A stretch of 23,905 bases of DNA from Nitrospira sp. (GTDB lineage: Bacteria; Nitrospirota; Nitrospiria; Nitrospirales; Nitrospiraceae), in assembly GCA_030456405.1 (NCBI GenBank), contig JAKDNQ010000010.1:1-23905 (forward strand), given 5' to 3'. Both the position numbers and the translations under genes were made by a program. Below, piece after piece: positions 1-7,315 of this stretch. Position 1 is the first letter of the stretch, and each line of letters starts with the position of its first letter. The notes beneath the pieces are model-generated. The model made no database searches and was not told the origin of the DNA. It worked only from the letters and a program-made list of their open reading frames with translations.

Positions 1-1116
1 GCGGCGGTTTTCTTCATGGTGTCGGGTCGACCGCCTCTGGCCGAGGCAGGCTCGTCGGACGCATGGCAGACCTTCACCGAGGCCGGAACCGCAGCGCGAG
101 AACAAGCACGATATGAGGAGGCGGAGCGACTGTTTCTGTTGGCAACCCATGAGGCCGAACAGTTTGAGCCCATCGACAGGCGGGTGGCGACGACGCTGAA
201 TCATTTGGGCCTCGTTTACCATGCACAAGGCCAGTACGCCCGCGCGAAGCCGTACTATGAGCAGGCGTTGGCTCGATGGGAACAGGCACTCGGCTCCGAT
301 CATGCGGATGTAGGCTCCGCATTGAACAATCTGGCTGAAATCTATCAGGAGGAAGGAGCCTTCGAGCAGGCCGAAGCCGCCCTCCTTCGCTCGCTCGCGA
401 TCGGTGAACGGGCCTTAGGTCGCGGCCACTCAGAGTTGGCGATCGGGTTCAACAATCTCGCAGGACTCTATCGGAAACAGGGCCGCCTCGTGCAAGCTGA
501 ATCACGGTTTCGTCTGGCCCTCGCTCTCCTGTCCAACACCGACGAAGCGTCGGCGTCGATTGACCCTTCGACGTTCCTGAATAATCTGGCATCCCTTTAT
601 AAGGAAAAGGGGTTCTACGTCTTTGTCGAACCACTGTATCGGCAAGCCCTCTCCCTTCGACTCGCACGTTTTGGACAACACCACCCATCGGTTGCGATCT
701 GTCTGAACAATCTGGGTAATCTATATCATTCCCAAGGGCTGCCGGAACTCGCGGATCACTACTACCGTGAGGCGCTGGCAGTCAGCGAGTCTGCGGCGGG
801 ACCGGAGGCCGCGCTGACCGGCATGATTCTCGAGAATTGGGCCTGGCTTTCGCACGAACGAGGTTTGGTGGATGAGGCGAAGCTTCGGTACCAACGGGCG
901 CTGGTGATCCAGCAGCAGACGCTAGGGCGCCATCATCCGATGGTCGCCATGCTCTGTGAACGCTATGCCGGCCTCTTGCATGGCCTCGGGCAATCGGTTG
1001 AGGCGAACCTCTTCGCTGCACGAGCGGCGGCGATTCGAGTTCAGCAAACCCACTCATCCCGCCCGCATGAACAGAACCAGCCGAATGCCACGAGTCAGAA
1101 GACACAGAAGGAGTGA
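1..1116 (+). CDS. Secreted TPR (kinesin light chain-like) repeat protein, 5' partial
   Basis: The frame is open from base 1. The residues before and after the first internal ATG at 16 (AAVFFMVSGRPPLAEA) look like the end of a signal peptide, so the true start is probably outside the window and ATG 16 is not the start. From about residue 55 to 340 (counting from ATG 16) there are about seven 42-residue tetratricopeptide units of the TPR_12 type, with recurring LNNLGxxYxxQGxxxxAExxYxxAL patterns. TPR arrays are protein-protein interaction scaffolds; the partner is unknown. The C-terminal 25 residues are polar and low in complexity. The protein probably acts in the periplasm or at the cell surface. 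No operon partner is visible downstream, where the sequence is decayed. The repeat family is certain; the function is not. Confidence 0.85.
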   Translation, partial: AAVFFMVSGRPPLAEAGSSDAWQTFTEAGTAAREQARYEEAERLFLLATHEAEQFEPIDRRVATTLNHLGLVYHAQGQYARAKPYYEQALARWEQALGSDHADVGSALNNLAEIYQEEGAFEQAEAALLRSLAIGERALGRGHSELAIGFNNLAGLYRKQGRLVQAESRFRLALALLSNTDEASASIDPSTFLNNLASLYKEKGFYVFVEPLYRQALSLRLARFGQHHPSVAICLNNLGNLYHSQGLPELADHYYREALAVSESAAGPEAALTGMILENWAWLSHERGLVDEAKLRYQRALVIQQQTLGRHHPMVAMLCERYAGLLHGLGQSVEANLFAARAAAIRVQQTHSSRPHEQNQPNATSQKTQKE

Positions 1117-1387
1117 GACGATGAGCGGGAGGGCAATTCTGCCCGGCCTTGATTGTCGTTTTTCGAGCCGGTCGAGTTTAAGAAGGAGTACGCGAGACAG
1201 TCACGAGAATTTCTTGGATATTCCCGACTGCTCACTTTCATTGATTAATGGGTGGCGTCATTGGGCCCGCATAGGGTCTCCGATCCTAACAGGTGAGATT
1301 ACGAATCGCTCGTTCAGGCAAGGAATTATTCCGTGTTGGAACGAACTGGCCAAGTAAGGAATGTGCGCCACGACCCGCCACTTTTGA
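1117..1387. other. Gap with no convincing gene
   Basis: A strong Shine-Dalgarno (AAGGAG) precedes ATG 1121 and opens a 78-codon frame to 1357, but the product resembles nothing I know and is rich in Ser and Arg. A different frame near 1160-1240 reads more like protein (EPVEFKKEYARQSREFLGY) and then stops. This is probably the head of a former gene, damaged like the sequence that follows. Confidence 0.35.
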
Positions 1388-1514
1388 ATTCTCCTCCATC
1401 GCTATGCCGGGCTCTTCATAACCTTCTTTCTCATCGTGGCCGGGCTGATTCGGGCTGATGGGCAGCATTCTTACCTTCGATGGCGTGATCGATGGCCGGC
1501 TCAATCCGCCGAAG
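1388..1514 (+). pseudogene. Remnant of a PepSY-associated transmembrane protein, frameshifted
   Basis: The frame from 1388 reads LLHRYAGLFITFFLIVAGL, the typical first membrane helix of PepSY-associated TM proteins (PiuB/FoxB type, usually near TonB-dependent iron or copper uptake genes). The continuation, GSILTFDGVIDGRLNPP, lies in another frame from 1461. The switch coincides with a 10-bp tandem repeat (CGGGCTGATT at 1441-1450, CGGGCTGATG at 1451-1460). Removing one unit joins the two frames as IVAGLMGSILTF, as expected for the family. No start codon and no further domains remain, so only about 42 codons of a protein normally several hundred residues long are left. The family assignment is from memory of the motif. 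Confidence 0.6.
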
Positions 1515-1538
1515 CGGGCAATTTGGTCCATTTTCATA

Positions 1539-1594
1539 TTTGTAGCATCCGTGAGCAAGGATAGGTAGACAGTTGTCGGCGGGGCATATATAAA
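1539..1594 (+). promoter_or_regulatory. Putative sigma-70 promoter with upstream box, copy 1
   Basis: The box TTTGTAGCATC (1539-1549) is followed by GTGAGCAAGGATA and then TAGACA (1566-1571). Exactly 17 bp later comes TATAAA (1589-1594). The same arrangement recurs at 5658-5722. It points toward the redoxin remnant and the His-rich gene at 1838. Confidence 0.45.
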
Positions 1595-1619
1595 TGCCAT
1601 ATTTCGATGCAGGTGTTTC

Positions 1620-1841
1620 CTCTCGTCGCCTCCGCCCCGTTTTTTTATTGGCTCGACGTTGAAGGGTGGCGAATCAATTGGAGGGTTCGGATTGCCGGTC
1701 AGCCTGTTTCTGGATGAGAAGGGGTTCGGCCAGGAGTACGTCAAGGGCGGGCTGTTGAACGAAGACAAGATGTCTTACACGATCCAGCATTTTCAAGGAA
1801 ACAAGCCGAGGCTAATGGCATCGGCCAGTAGGATGGCGTGA
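1620..1841 (+). pseudogene. C-terminal fragment of a thioredoxin-like (TlpA/redoxin) protein
   Basis: The open frame contains GGFGLPVSLFLDEKG followed by EYVKGGLLNEDKM. This matches the second half of a redoxin fold: the cis-Pro loop (GLPVS), the beta strand ending in FLDEKG, and the last helix. The N-terminal half with the CxxC active site is missing, so the fragment cannot be an active thiol-disulfide oxidoreductase. A TTG at 1659 could start a 60-residue product, but no good ribosome binding site precedes it. The stop overlaps the start of the next gene as GTGA (1838-1841), which suggests the two genes were once translationally coupled. The domain call rests on pattern recognition. Confidence 0.5.
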
Positions 1842-2143
1842 TTCATTTCAATCGACAGATCCTCGTGCTGCCCCTGGTGGCCTGCCTCCTCTTGGTGCCT
1901 GCGCTCGCTTCACCGGCGATGGTGGCCCATGAGGCGCAGCATGCCCATCACAAGGCGGCGACACACTCCTCAGCGCTCTGTTCGTGGCTCTGCGGGGCAG
2001 GGCAAGGATTCGATCTTACGGATTCCGTCTCTGTTTCGACCATTGCTTTTCTCTCAATTATCGATAGCGAATCGGCCGGCCAGGCCGACGATGCCGCCTC
2101 TGTATTCTCCCTCACTCGCGGTCCACCCGTATCTTCTCTCTAA
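1838..2143 (+). CDS. Small secreted His/Cys-rich protein, putative metal binding
   Basis: The GTG start overlaps the stop of the preceding redoxin fragment and has AGGATGG just upstream. The 101-residue product begins with a clear signal peptide (hydrophobic LVLPLVACLLLVPALA, cleavage near residue 26). The mature N-terminus concentrates metal ligands: H31, H35, H37, H38, H43, C48 and C52. The rest is low in complexity. I do not recognise a named family with certainty; it resembles small periplasmic proteins found beside metal uptake or efflux genes (DUF2946-like). The neighbouring PepSY and redoxin remnants fit a former metal-handling locus. It is probably intact, but it may be the last survivor of a decayed operon. 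Confidence 0.55.
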   Translation: MIHFNRQILVLPLVACLLLVPALASPAMVAHEAQHAHHKAATHSSALCSWLCGAGQGFDLTDSVSVSTIAFLSIIDSESAGQADDAASVFSLTRGPPVSSL

Positions 2144-2369
2144 TTATTAGCAGGTCACCCAGCGTGTGGCAGGGGTTGCGCAACCTCCTTCTTTAGGGGA
2201 ACGCCTCGACGTCCTCGCCGGCAGTGACTACCCAAAGAATTCACCAAATCTGTCGATGCCTCTTCGACCACGACATACGTGTCTGGCGATACGGAAACGG
2301 CGGCGGCGTAGGCAGTTTTTCTCAACTGTTTGACAAGAGGCACTCAGGACGAGTGCGGGGAGATGCATC

Positions 2370-2684
2370 ATGGACGCGATTCTCACATTGCAACAAAAGC
2401 GGCTTCTCCGTGTCGAGGAGGCAGCCAGAATTTTGAGCGTCAGCCGCTGGACGGTGTATCGGTGGGTGGAGGACGGCCGGCTCGGCGGGACTCGAATCGG
2501 AGTGGGCAGTCTCCGGATCTTCAGCGAAACAGTCGCCGCCTTGATTGATCACCACTGCGTCGGGGCGCCCGTCGCGGCGATAGTGCCTCAGGGAAGCCAA
2601 GCCCTCCAGAAAAGGCCCGGTTCGATTGGCCGTGAAAACTCCAGCCGTGACAGAGTTCGGCCACGGCTGCGAGCGACCTTATGA
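2370..2684 (+). CDS. Helix-turn-helix DNA-binding protein, excisionase/MerR-like
   Basis: The 104-residue product carries an HTH_17-type (excisionase family) winged helix at about residues 10-58: LLRVEEAARILSVSRWTVYR is the helix-turn-helix and WVEDGRLGGTRIG the wing. Such proteins bind DNA as recombination directionality factors or small transcription regulators. The C-terminal 40 residues are Pro/Arg/Ser-rich and have no recognised domain. The last codons overlap the start of the barrel gene (ATGA at 2681-2684), so the two are translationally coupled, which favours a regulator role over an integrase accessory. No integrase is nearby. The bases before the start (GGGGAGATGCATC) contain a weak ribosome binding site. 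Confidence 0.75.
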   Translation: MDAILTLQQKRLLRVEEAARILSVSRWTVYRWVEDGRLGGTRIGVGSLRIFSETVAALIDHHCVGAPVAAIVPQGSQALQKRPGSIGRENSSRDRVRPRLRATL

Positions 2685-3748
2685 CGAAAGCGCCATCTCG
2701 ATGGCCTCTCCTGTTGGTCAGTGCCCTCCTACCGATGCTGTGCGTGAGGGGCCTGGAATCGCCGGCAGAGGCGTCCTGTGGATCGGTGAGCTGCTTTGTG
2801 ATCATCGGATCACAGCAGCAAGTTTCTCCAGCGGGCATGCTAATAGTGAACCTAAACCACACCTACACGCCGAATGAGATTCCTCCTAGCGGGGTGTCCA
2901 CCATCCCGTTTGCGAACCAACAAACCAAACAACTTATTCTTGCCAACAGTCAAGTCAGTCAGCTCAGCACGTTGGTCCAAACAACGGCACTGGATCTCAA
3001 CTATGGGCTGACCGAACGGCTAGGGCTTGAAGTTCTGGTGCCGTACAAGATCGTGGATTCAGTCGGGCAGATTGGCGCCGGCGCCGTGGCCAACACCAAT
3101 GACCGCGGCATCGGGGATGTGTTGGCCAAGGTCAAGTACAACCTCTTGCCGACCTTGCGCAGCATGGTCGTATTGGAAATGGGCGTCTATTTCCCGACCG
3201 GGGATTATGGAAACATGCCCATTCCCGGCCAGCTTGCCGAATCCACCCTTCAGGTCGGACGCGGCGCCTTTGGTGTTCAGCCGGGATTCTACCAGACATA
3301 TGAAATCGTGCCCCATCGGGTCAATCAGGTTCTCGCCGGGAACTGGCGTCACACGGCACGGAACTCTGATGGATACCAATTCGGCGATGAGTATACGCTG
3401 AGTGCGGGCGTGAATATCGTGACATGGCCGTGGCTCACGCTCACGGAACAGGTCAATTTCCGCCACAAAACCCAGGACAATATCGAAGCCGCGTTGTTTG
3501 AATTCAGGCCCGCGCCGTTCGATCGCGCGGTACTGCTCGACGGAAATATCATAGGCCGCGATGTGCCGACGACCGACCACACCTTTGCAGCCTTCTCAAC
3601 CGGCTTAGTGGTCAACGCCTTCGATTTCGCGCAGGTCTATTTCATCGCTCAGATTCCGTTCTATCGCGACTTCAACGGGAATCTACAACAAGCAACCAGC
3701 TACGTGTTCGGGATGACGAAGGCTTTCGCGACGACGCCGCTGTTTTAG
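2681..3748 (+). CDS. Outer-membrane beta-barrel transporter-like protein
   Basis: The 355-residue product has an N-terminal signal peptide (hydrophobic core LLLVSALLPMLCV, cleavage near PAEA). The mature part alternates hydrophobic and polar residues, as in an outer-membrane barrel: repeated strands such as LDLNYGLTERLGLEVLVPY and YTLSAGVNIVTWPWLTLTE, loops rich in Gly, Asn and Asp, and a C-terminal Phe. It resembles the phenol-degradation MetA/transporter-like barrel families often annotated simply as transporter. Two Cys sit just after the cleavage site (CGSVSC). The start codon overlaps the stop of the HTH gene. A beta-propeller lipoprotein follows 36 bp later, so barrel and lipoprotein may form an outer-membrane pair. 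The substrate is unknown. Confidence 0.7.
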   Translation: MTKAPSRWPLLLVSALLPMLCVRGLESPAEASCGSVSCFVIIGSQQQVSPAGMLIVNLNHTYTPNEIPPSGVSTIPFANQQTKQLILANSQVSQLSTLVQTTALDLNYGLTERLGLEVLVPYKIVDSVGQIGAGAVANTNDRGIGDVLAKVKYNLLPTLRSMVVLEMGVYFPTGDYGNMPIPGQLAESTLQVGRGAFGVQPGFYQTYEIVPHRVNQVLAGNWRHTARNSDGYQFGDEYTLSAGVNIVTWPWLTLTEQVNFRHKTQDNIEAALFEFRPAPFDRAVLLDGNIIGRDVPTTDHTFAAFSTGLVVNAFDFAQVYFIAQIPFYRDFNGNLQQATSYVFGMTKAFATTPLF

Positions 3749-3784
3749 GCGGCCGCAGAGCAATTGTGTCAGACGGAGGGTCCT

Positions 3785-5329
3785 ATGAGCACCGCAACGT
3801 GCCCCGCCATCTCAGTCACCAAGCAATCCTGGATCTCGCGCTCGATCGGTCGGCCTGCGCTATTCTCCGTCCTCATGCTGCTCGCAGCCTGCGGCGGCGA
3901 CAATGACCCAGAAGTGAATTCGCCGCTCTCGACCCCGATGGCGTTTGTAGTGAATCAGGATGACACGACGCTCACGACGCTCAGACTCGATGGGAAGCAT
4001 TCGCCCGTCATCAGCACCCTGTCGCTCGGTCCCGCACAGCCCGATGCGATCGGTGGAATCGCCGTTTCCCTGGGGGAATGGATCTTTGTGACCAACACGT
4101 CAACCAACCAAGTCGCCACCATCGATCCGATTGGGGGACTCGTGCCGATTCTCGAGGATTTTCTGACGGAGAATCCGCAGGATCCCAGAGTCAAGATCGG
4201 GCAGCGGCCCACGCGCATCTACCGCGACCCGGTCGACAAGGAAGTGTTGTGGACGATGAACGACGGAGATCCCATCACCGGTATCGATACGGTAGGCAAC
4301 TGTTCGCGCGGAGGATCCGTCTCGGTGCTTCACAATTCGCATCTCGGCGTGGGCGGGGAAAAGCCGCACATCAGCTCATTCGCCTGTCTCTCCGGGAAGG
4401 GAGCGCACTTCCTCGCGTTTTCCCAACCGCCGGCAGTCGCACAACAACTTGCGTTTGTCTCCAGTCAGACCACAGGGCTCATTAGTGTGCTGCTTCCTGT
4501 GCCAACAGCCGGGGGAAACATCGGCTGGAGCGAGTTCTTCGTGAAGATCGATTTGTGCGACAGCGCCAAGGAAACCGCATTGGGACATTCTGCCTGTGAT
4601 GGGGACGCGACGACGCCCAATCATTCGGCGCCTGTTGGAATGTACTGGTCGCCGGCGACGGGAAAGATTTACAGCTACCTGGCAGGCTATCGGTCAGTCG
4701 TTGAAATCAATCCCGGTTCCTTGGCGATCATGAGGCGCATCGATGTGTCCCAATTCCAGAACGCGGAGATCACGCCGGACGGTCGCTTTCTCCTCGTAAC
4801 CGGCGAGGATACCACCTCGGATCCCACGAAAATGATCGGGAGATTCGGCCTCGTCGATCTGACTCAGCCGGCGCTGACCCTTGTCGGTCACAGCCTGGAC
4901 CATGTGCGGCCTGCTCAGTTTCGCTTCACCCCTGACGGAAATCGACTCTATCTGACTCAGTGGAATGTCACGATCGGGCTCACCCCCCAGCAAGCGGCTT
5001 CGTTCCAGAAGGACAAGCTCTACGTGTTCGATACGGCGACTTGGCCGACGTCGTTTCCGTTGCTCATGAGCATCGATCTTTCCCCAGTCGGCTCGCTTGG
5101 CGTGCATGTCCTGGATGTCTGGGTGACTGGTCCGAACGGTGCGGGATCCGCGAAAGGAGTCGTCGTCACGAACGCTCCACATAGTGGGAACGGTTCGGTT
5201 TCCCTCATCGATGCCACGCACCATACGATCACCGCGACCATTCCCGTGGGGAAAAATCCCAAACAGGTCACGGTGTACTACACGGGACTTGTGGCTAGCG
5301 ATAACCAGGCCACACCGCAGGTCTGGTAA
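3785..5329 (+). CDS. Lipoprotein with YVTN-type beta-propeller
   Basis: The start at 3785 is chosen because GGAGGG lies four bases upstream; a longer frame begins at 3764 without such a site. The 514-residue product has a lipoprotein signal ending in the lipobox LAAC with lipidated Cys at about residue 36, followed by GGDND. The rest shows repeated blade-like units (AFVVNQDDTTLTTLRLDG, WIFVTNTSTNQVATIDPIG, NAEITPDGRFLLVTGEDT, RFTPDGNRLYLTQW, VVVTNAPHSGNGSVSLID) typical of YVTN/NHL propellers. Several paired Cys in the middle could form disulfides. Propellers of this kind bind ligands or proteins outside the cell. It follows the barrel gene closely and probably belongs to the same transcript. 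No catalytic motif is apparent. Confidence 0.75.
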   Translation: MSTATCPAISVTKQSWISRSIGRPALFSVLMLLAACGGDNDPEVNSPLSTPMAFVVNQDDTTLTTLRLDGKHSPVISTLSLGPAQPDAIGGIAVSLGEWIFVTNTSTNQVATIDPIGGLVPILEDFLTENPQDPRVKIGQRPTRIYRDPVDKEVLWTMNDGDPITGIDTVGNCSRGGSVSVLHNSHLGVGGEKPHISSFACLSGKGAHFLAFSQPPAVAQQLAFVSSQTTGLISVLLPVPTAGGNIGWSEFFVKIDLCDSAKETALGHSACDGDATTPNHSAPVGMYWSPATGKIYSYLAGYRSVVEINPGSLAIMRRIDVSQFQNAEITPDGRFLLVTGEDTTSDPTKMIGRFGLVDLTQPALTLVGHSLDHVRPAQFRFTPDGNRLYLTQWNVTIGLTPQQAASFQKDKLYVFDTATWPTSFPLLMSIDLSPVGSLGVHVLDVWVTGPNGAGSAKGVVVTNAPHSGNGSVSLIDATHHTITATIPVGKNPKQVTVYYTGLVASDNQATPQVW

Positions 5330-5657
5330 ACGAGTCGTGAGCGGGTTCAGTGAAGCTCATCGGCTTGACAGCCGTGGGGCTCCACAATTCATCTGCGGGT
5401 CATGTGTCACGACGGTAGTGGAAAATGAACGGCCAATGAGCCGTTGGCGGACATTGCCGATCATCATAACCGACGTCAACTGGAGCCCGCAGGGGGCAGG
5501 CATGGCAATGGATTGCTTCGAACGAGGAGGTCTGTGATCATCGACCTGGCGAGCAGATTAGCCGCTGCTGGTACGACGGGTAGGCCAAGTGGAGCAGGCA
5601 ACCACCACGGCCTTTTCGAGTAAGATTACCGTCAAGACCGCCTCATCCGATAGCAAG
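5330..5657. other. Intergenic stretch without a supported gene
   Basis: No frame resembles a known protein. A 30-codon frame from GTG 5533 has a good GAGGAGG site, but its product is not recognisable. The promoter-like module copy 2 follows at 5658. Confidence 0.5.
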
Positions 5658-5722
5658 TTTGTAGCATCTGGAGTCTCGGTAAGCAGGGGTCGGTAGACGG
5701 AAAAAAAGTGACTCGGTATACA
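5658..5722 (+). promoter_or_regulatory. Putative sigma-70 promoter with upstream box, copy 2
   Basis: TTTGTAGCATC (5658-5668) is identical to the box at 1539. After ten bases comes GTAAGCAGGGGTC, then TAGACG (5694-5699), and 17 bp later TATACA (5717-5722). Transcription would start about 25 bp before the P460-like gene at 5755. Confidence 0.5.
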
Positions 5723-5754
5723 AGTGAGGACCATGGATAAAGGAAGCGCACACG

Positions 5755-6303
5755 ATGATTAAACAATGGGGACTGATGCTCTGTGCCGTCGCGGTATGGG
5801 GCTGTGCTGAAATAGGATCCACGCCGACGGCTTCCGCTCCGGAGAAGTTGAAAGATGGCGAGCCGGCTTTGCCGGTTGGATACCAGAATGGGCCGAAGTT
5901 CTTGTCCGAGGTACAGCGACCGGACGCAAAACAAGTTCGTGAGTTGTTCATCAACACGGTCGGCGCTAAGACGAACGCGGGGCAACCGTTTCCCAACGGC
6001 GCCGTGATGGTCATGGAACTCTACAAGGCGCAATTGGATGGCGAAACTCCGGTGACCGGCCCGGACGGCAAACTGGTCAAGGGTGATCTCGCAAAGATCT
6101 TCGTCATGGCGAAGGGCGAGGGCTGGGGGCAGGATGTGCCGGATAATCTAAAGACCGGCAATTGGGTCTTTGCGGCCTATGGTCCGGACGGGAAAGCGCT
6201 GACGGAAGACTTCGGCAAGTGCCGGGCGTGTCACGCGCCGTTGGCCGTCAAAGACTTCGTGCATCGCTACGATGAGTATTTCGAGAAGCGGGCGGCGCGA
6301 TAA
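5755..6303 (+). CDS. Cytochrome P460-family haem lipoprotein
   Basis: The 182-residue product has a lipoprotein signal with lipobox VWGC (Cys 17). It carries a single c-type haem motif, CRACH (residues 156-160), near the C-terminus followed by a helix ending DEYF, as in the cytochrome P460 family. The middle, PNGAVMVMELYKA (residues 80-92), fits the family's conserved strand; K91 is a candidate for the haem-crosslinking Lys known in Nitrosomonas P460, but I cannot prove the alignment. Family members oxidise hydroxylamine or bind NO. The ribosome binding site is AAAGGAAG. A promoter-like module lies just upstream. The protein would be membrane-anchored in the periplasm or on the outer membrane. 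Family membership is fairly sure; the substrate is open. Confidence 0.75.
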   Translation: MIKQWGLMLCAVAVWGCAEIGSTPTASAPEKLKDGEPALPVGYQNGPKFLSEVQRPDAKQVRELFINTVGAKTNAGQPFPNGAVMVMELYKAQLDGETPVTGPDGKLVKGDLAKIFVMAKGEGWGQDVPDNLKTGNWVFAAYGPDGKALTEDFGKCRACHAPLAVKDFVHRYDEYFEKRAAR

Positions 6304-6454
6304 CGGATGAACGCCGGACCGTTGTCCGATCAGCGAAGCATCGCACCGATACGGCGAGGTGTAGGACGTAATGGCGAGCATGCGCCACGACTTCGGGGAC
6401 CTGTAACTGGGAACCGAAGCCGTTCAACGCACGGCATTTTGCAAGGAGTGGCCG

Positions 6455-6796
6455 ATGTCTCTCTTGACCGCGCTCATGATGACGGTGCTCTTGTGCCTCG
6501 CGGCTCCGGCGCACGCCGAAGAGCCGCCGCTTGTTGCGCTCCTGCGCGCGCAGGCCTTGAATAAGATCTTCGACGGGTTCGAATATTATCATGTGACGAT
6601 CGAGAGCGACCTCGCGCAAGCCGATGGCACGCATGAAGTGATGGCCGTAGCCAGCGGAAAGTTTCTCGACCAGACCAAGCGAATCAAAGTGCTGGTTCTG
6701 GTCGTCGGTGATACGGTAGTCGGAGGGCAAGTGCTCGATGAGAAGGGGCTTCCTCCTTGTGTCATGTCTTTCCGTCCGTCTGAGGGATCACTGTAA
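6455..6796 (+). CDS. Small secreted hypothetical protein
   Basis: The 113-residue product starts after a good AAGGAG site and has a signal peptide with hydrophobic core LTALMMTVLLCLAAPAHA, cleaved before EEPP. The mature part of about 90 residues holds one Cys near the C-terminus and no haem motif. I do not recognise a family. It lies between the P460-like lipoprotein and the cupredoxin-like gene on the same strand, about 150 bp from the former and 29 bp from the latter, so the three probably form a transcription unit of exported proteins. Confidence 0.65.
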   Translation: MSLLTALMMTVLLCLAAPAHAEEPPLVALLRAQALNKIFDGFEYYHVTIESDLAQADGTHEVMAVASGKFLDQTKRIKVLVLVVGDTVVGGQVLDEKGLPPCVMSFRPSEGSL

Positions 6797-6825
6797 TCGC
6801 CTTTAACCATGGAAGGGATCAGGTC

Positions 6826-7305
6826 ATGATGAGGTATCTTGGGGTCAGCGTTGCGGTATCGGTGGGGTTTCTCATGATGGGGACGGCGGCATTTGCGTTA
6901 CAGGCCGGGGGAGTCGAGATCGGCGACCTCGAAACCGGGTCGGTGGTCGGCCAGTCTTTCAAAGAGCTCGATGTCGATGCGCAGTTGTTCGCCATCGAAA
7001 TCGGCACAATGAAAAGTTGGTATCCTCCGGTCACGGTGATCGATTTCAAGGTTCGGCCAGGCCGGCCTGTGCTGCTGAAGGTGACGAACAAATCCGCCGT
7101 TGAACGAGGGTTCCAAATGACAGATGCAGCCAATGACAGCGCTCCGACCGTGTTGAAAGCCCAAGTCGTCTTGAAACCGGGTGAGACGAAATATATCGGC
7201 ATCCCCACCAGCGACCTCTTCTACGCAACACAGGGGAATACGTTGACCTATCGCGATCATCTCAATCCGAAGGATCTTGGAGGGAAGCTGCTCATGATCA
7301 AGTAG
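6826..7305 (+). CDS. Secreted cupredoxin-like protein without copper ligands
   Basis: The 159-residue product has a signal peptide (VAVSVGFLMMGTAAFA). From about residue 65 it has the cupredoxin strand order: VTVIDFKVRPGRPVLLKVTN, then VLKPGETKYIGIP, ending GGKLLMIK. Type 1 copper sites need Cys, two His and usually Met; here there is no Cys and only one His (in YRDHLNP), so a mononuclear copper site is unlikely. It may be a structural or binding domain. The ribosome binding site GGAAGGGATCAGG precedes tandem ATGs at 6826 and 6829. Its end lies 11 bp from the end of the convergent TIGR03790 gene. Confidence 0.65.
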   Translation: MMRYLGVSVAVSVGFLMMGTAAFALQAGGVEIGDLETGSVVGQSFKELDVDAQLFAIEIGTMKSWYPPVTVIDFKVRPGRPVLLKVTNKSAVERGFQMTDAANDSAPTVLKAQVVLKPGETKYIGIPTSDLFYATQGNTLTYRDHLNPKDLGGKLLMIK

Positions 7306-7315
7306 TCTGCGGCGC

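Noticed and set aside
1121..1357. 78-codon frame with a strong Shine-Dalgarno after the TPR gene
   Set aside because: The product has no recognisable feature and lies at the start of a decayed stretch; probably the head of a broken gene.
1286..1768. Minus-strand frame of 160 codons
   Set aside because: Overlaps the plus-strand PepSY and redoxin remnants, which have family-like sequence; the minus frame has none.
2330..2358. TTGACA before the HTH gene as a -35 box
   Set aside because: No acceptable -10 box at 16-18 bp.
5533..5625. 30-codon frame from GTG with GAGGAGG upstream
   Set aside because: Too short and without any family resemblance or conserved context.
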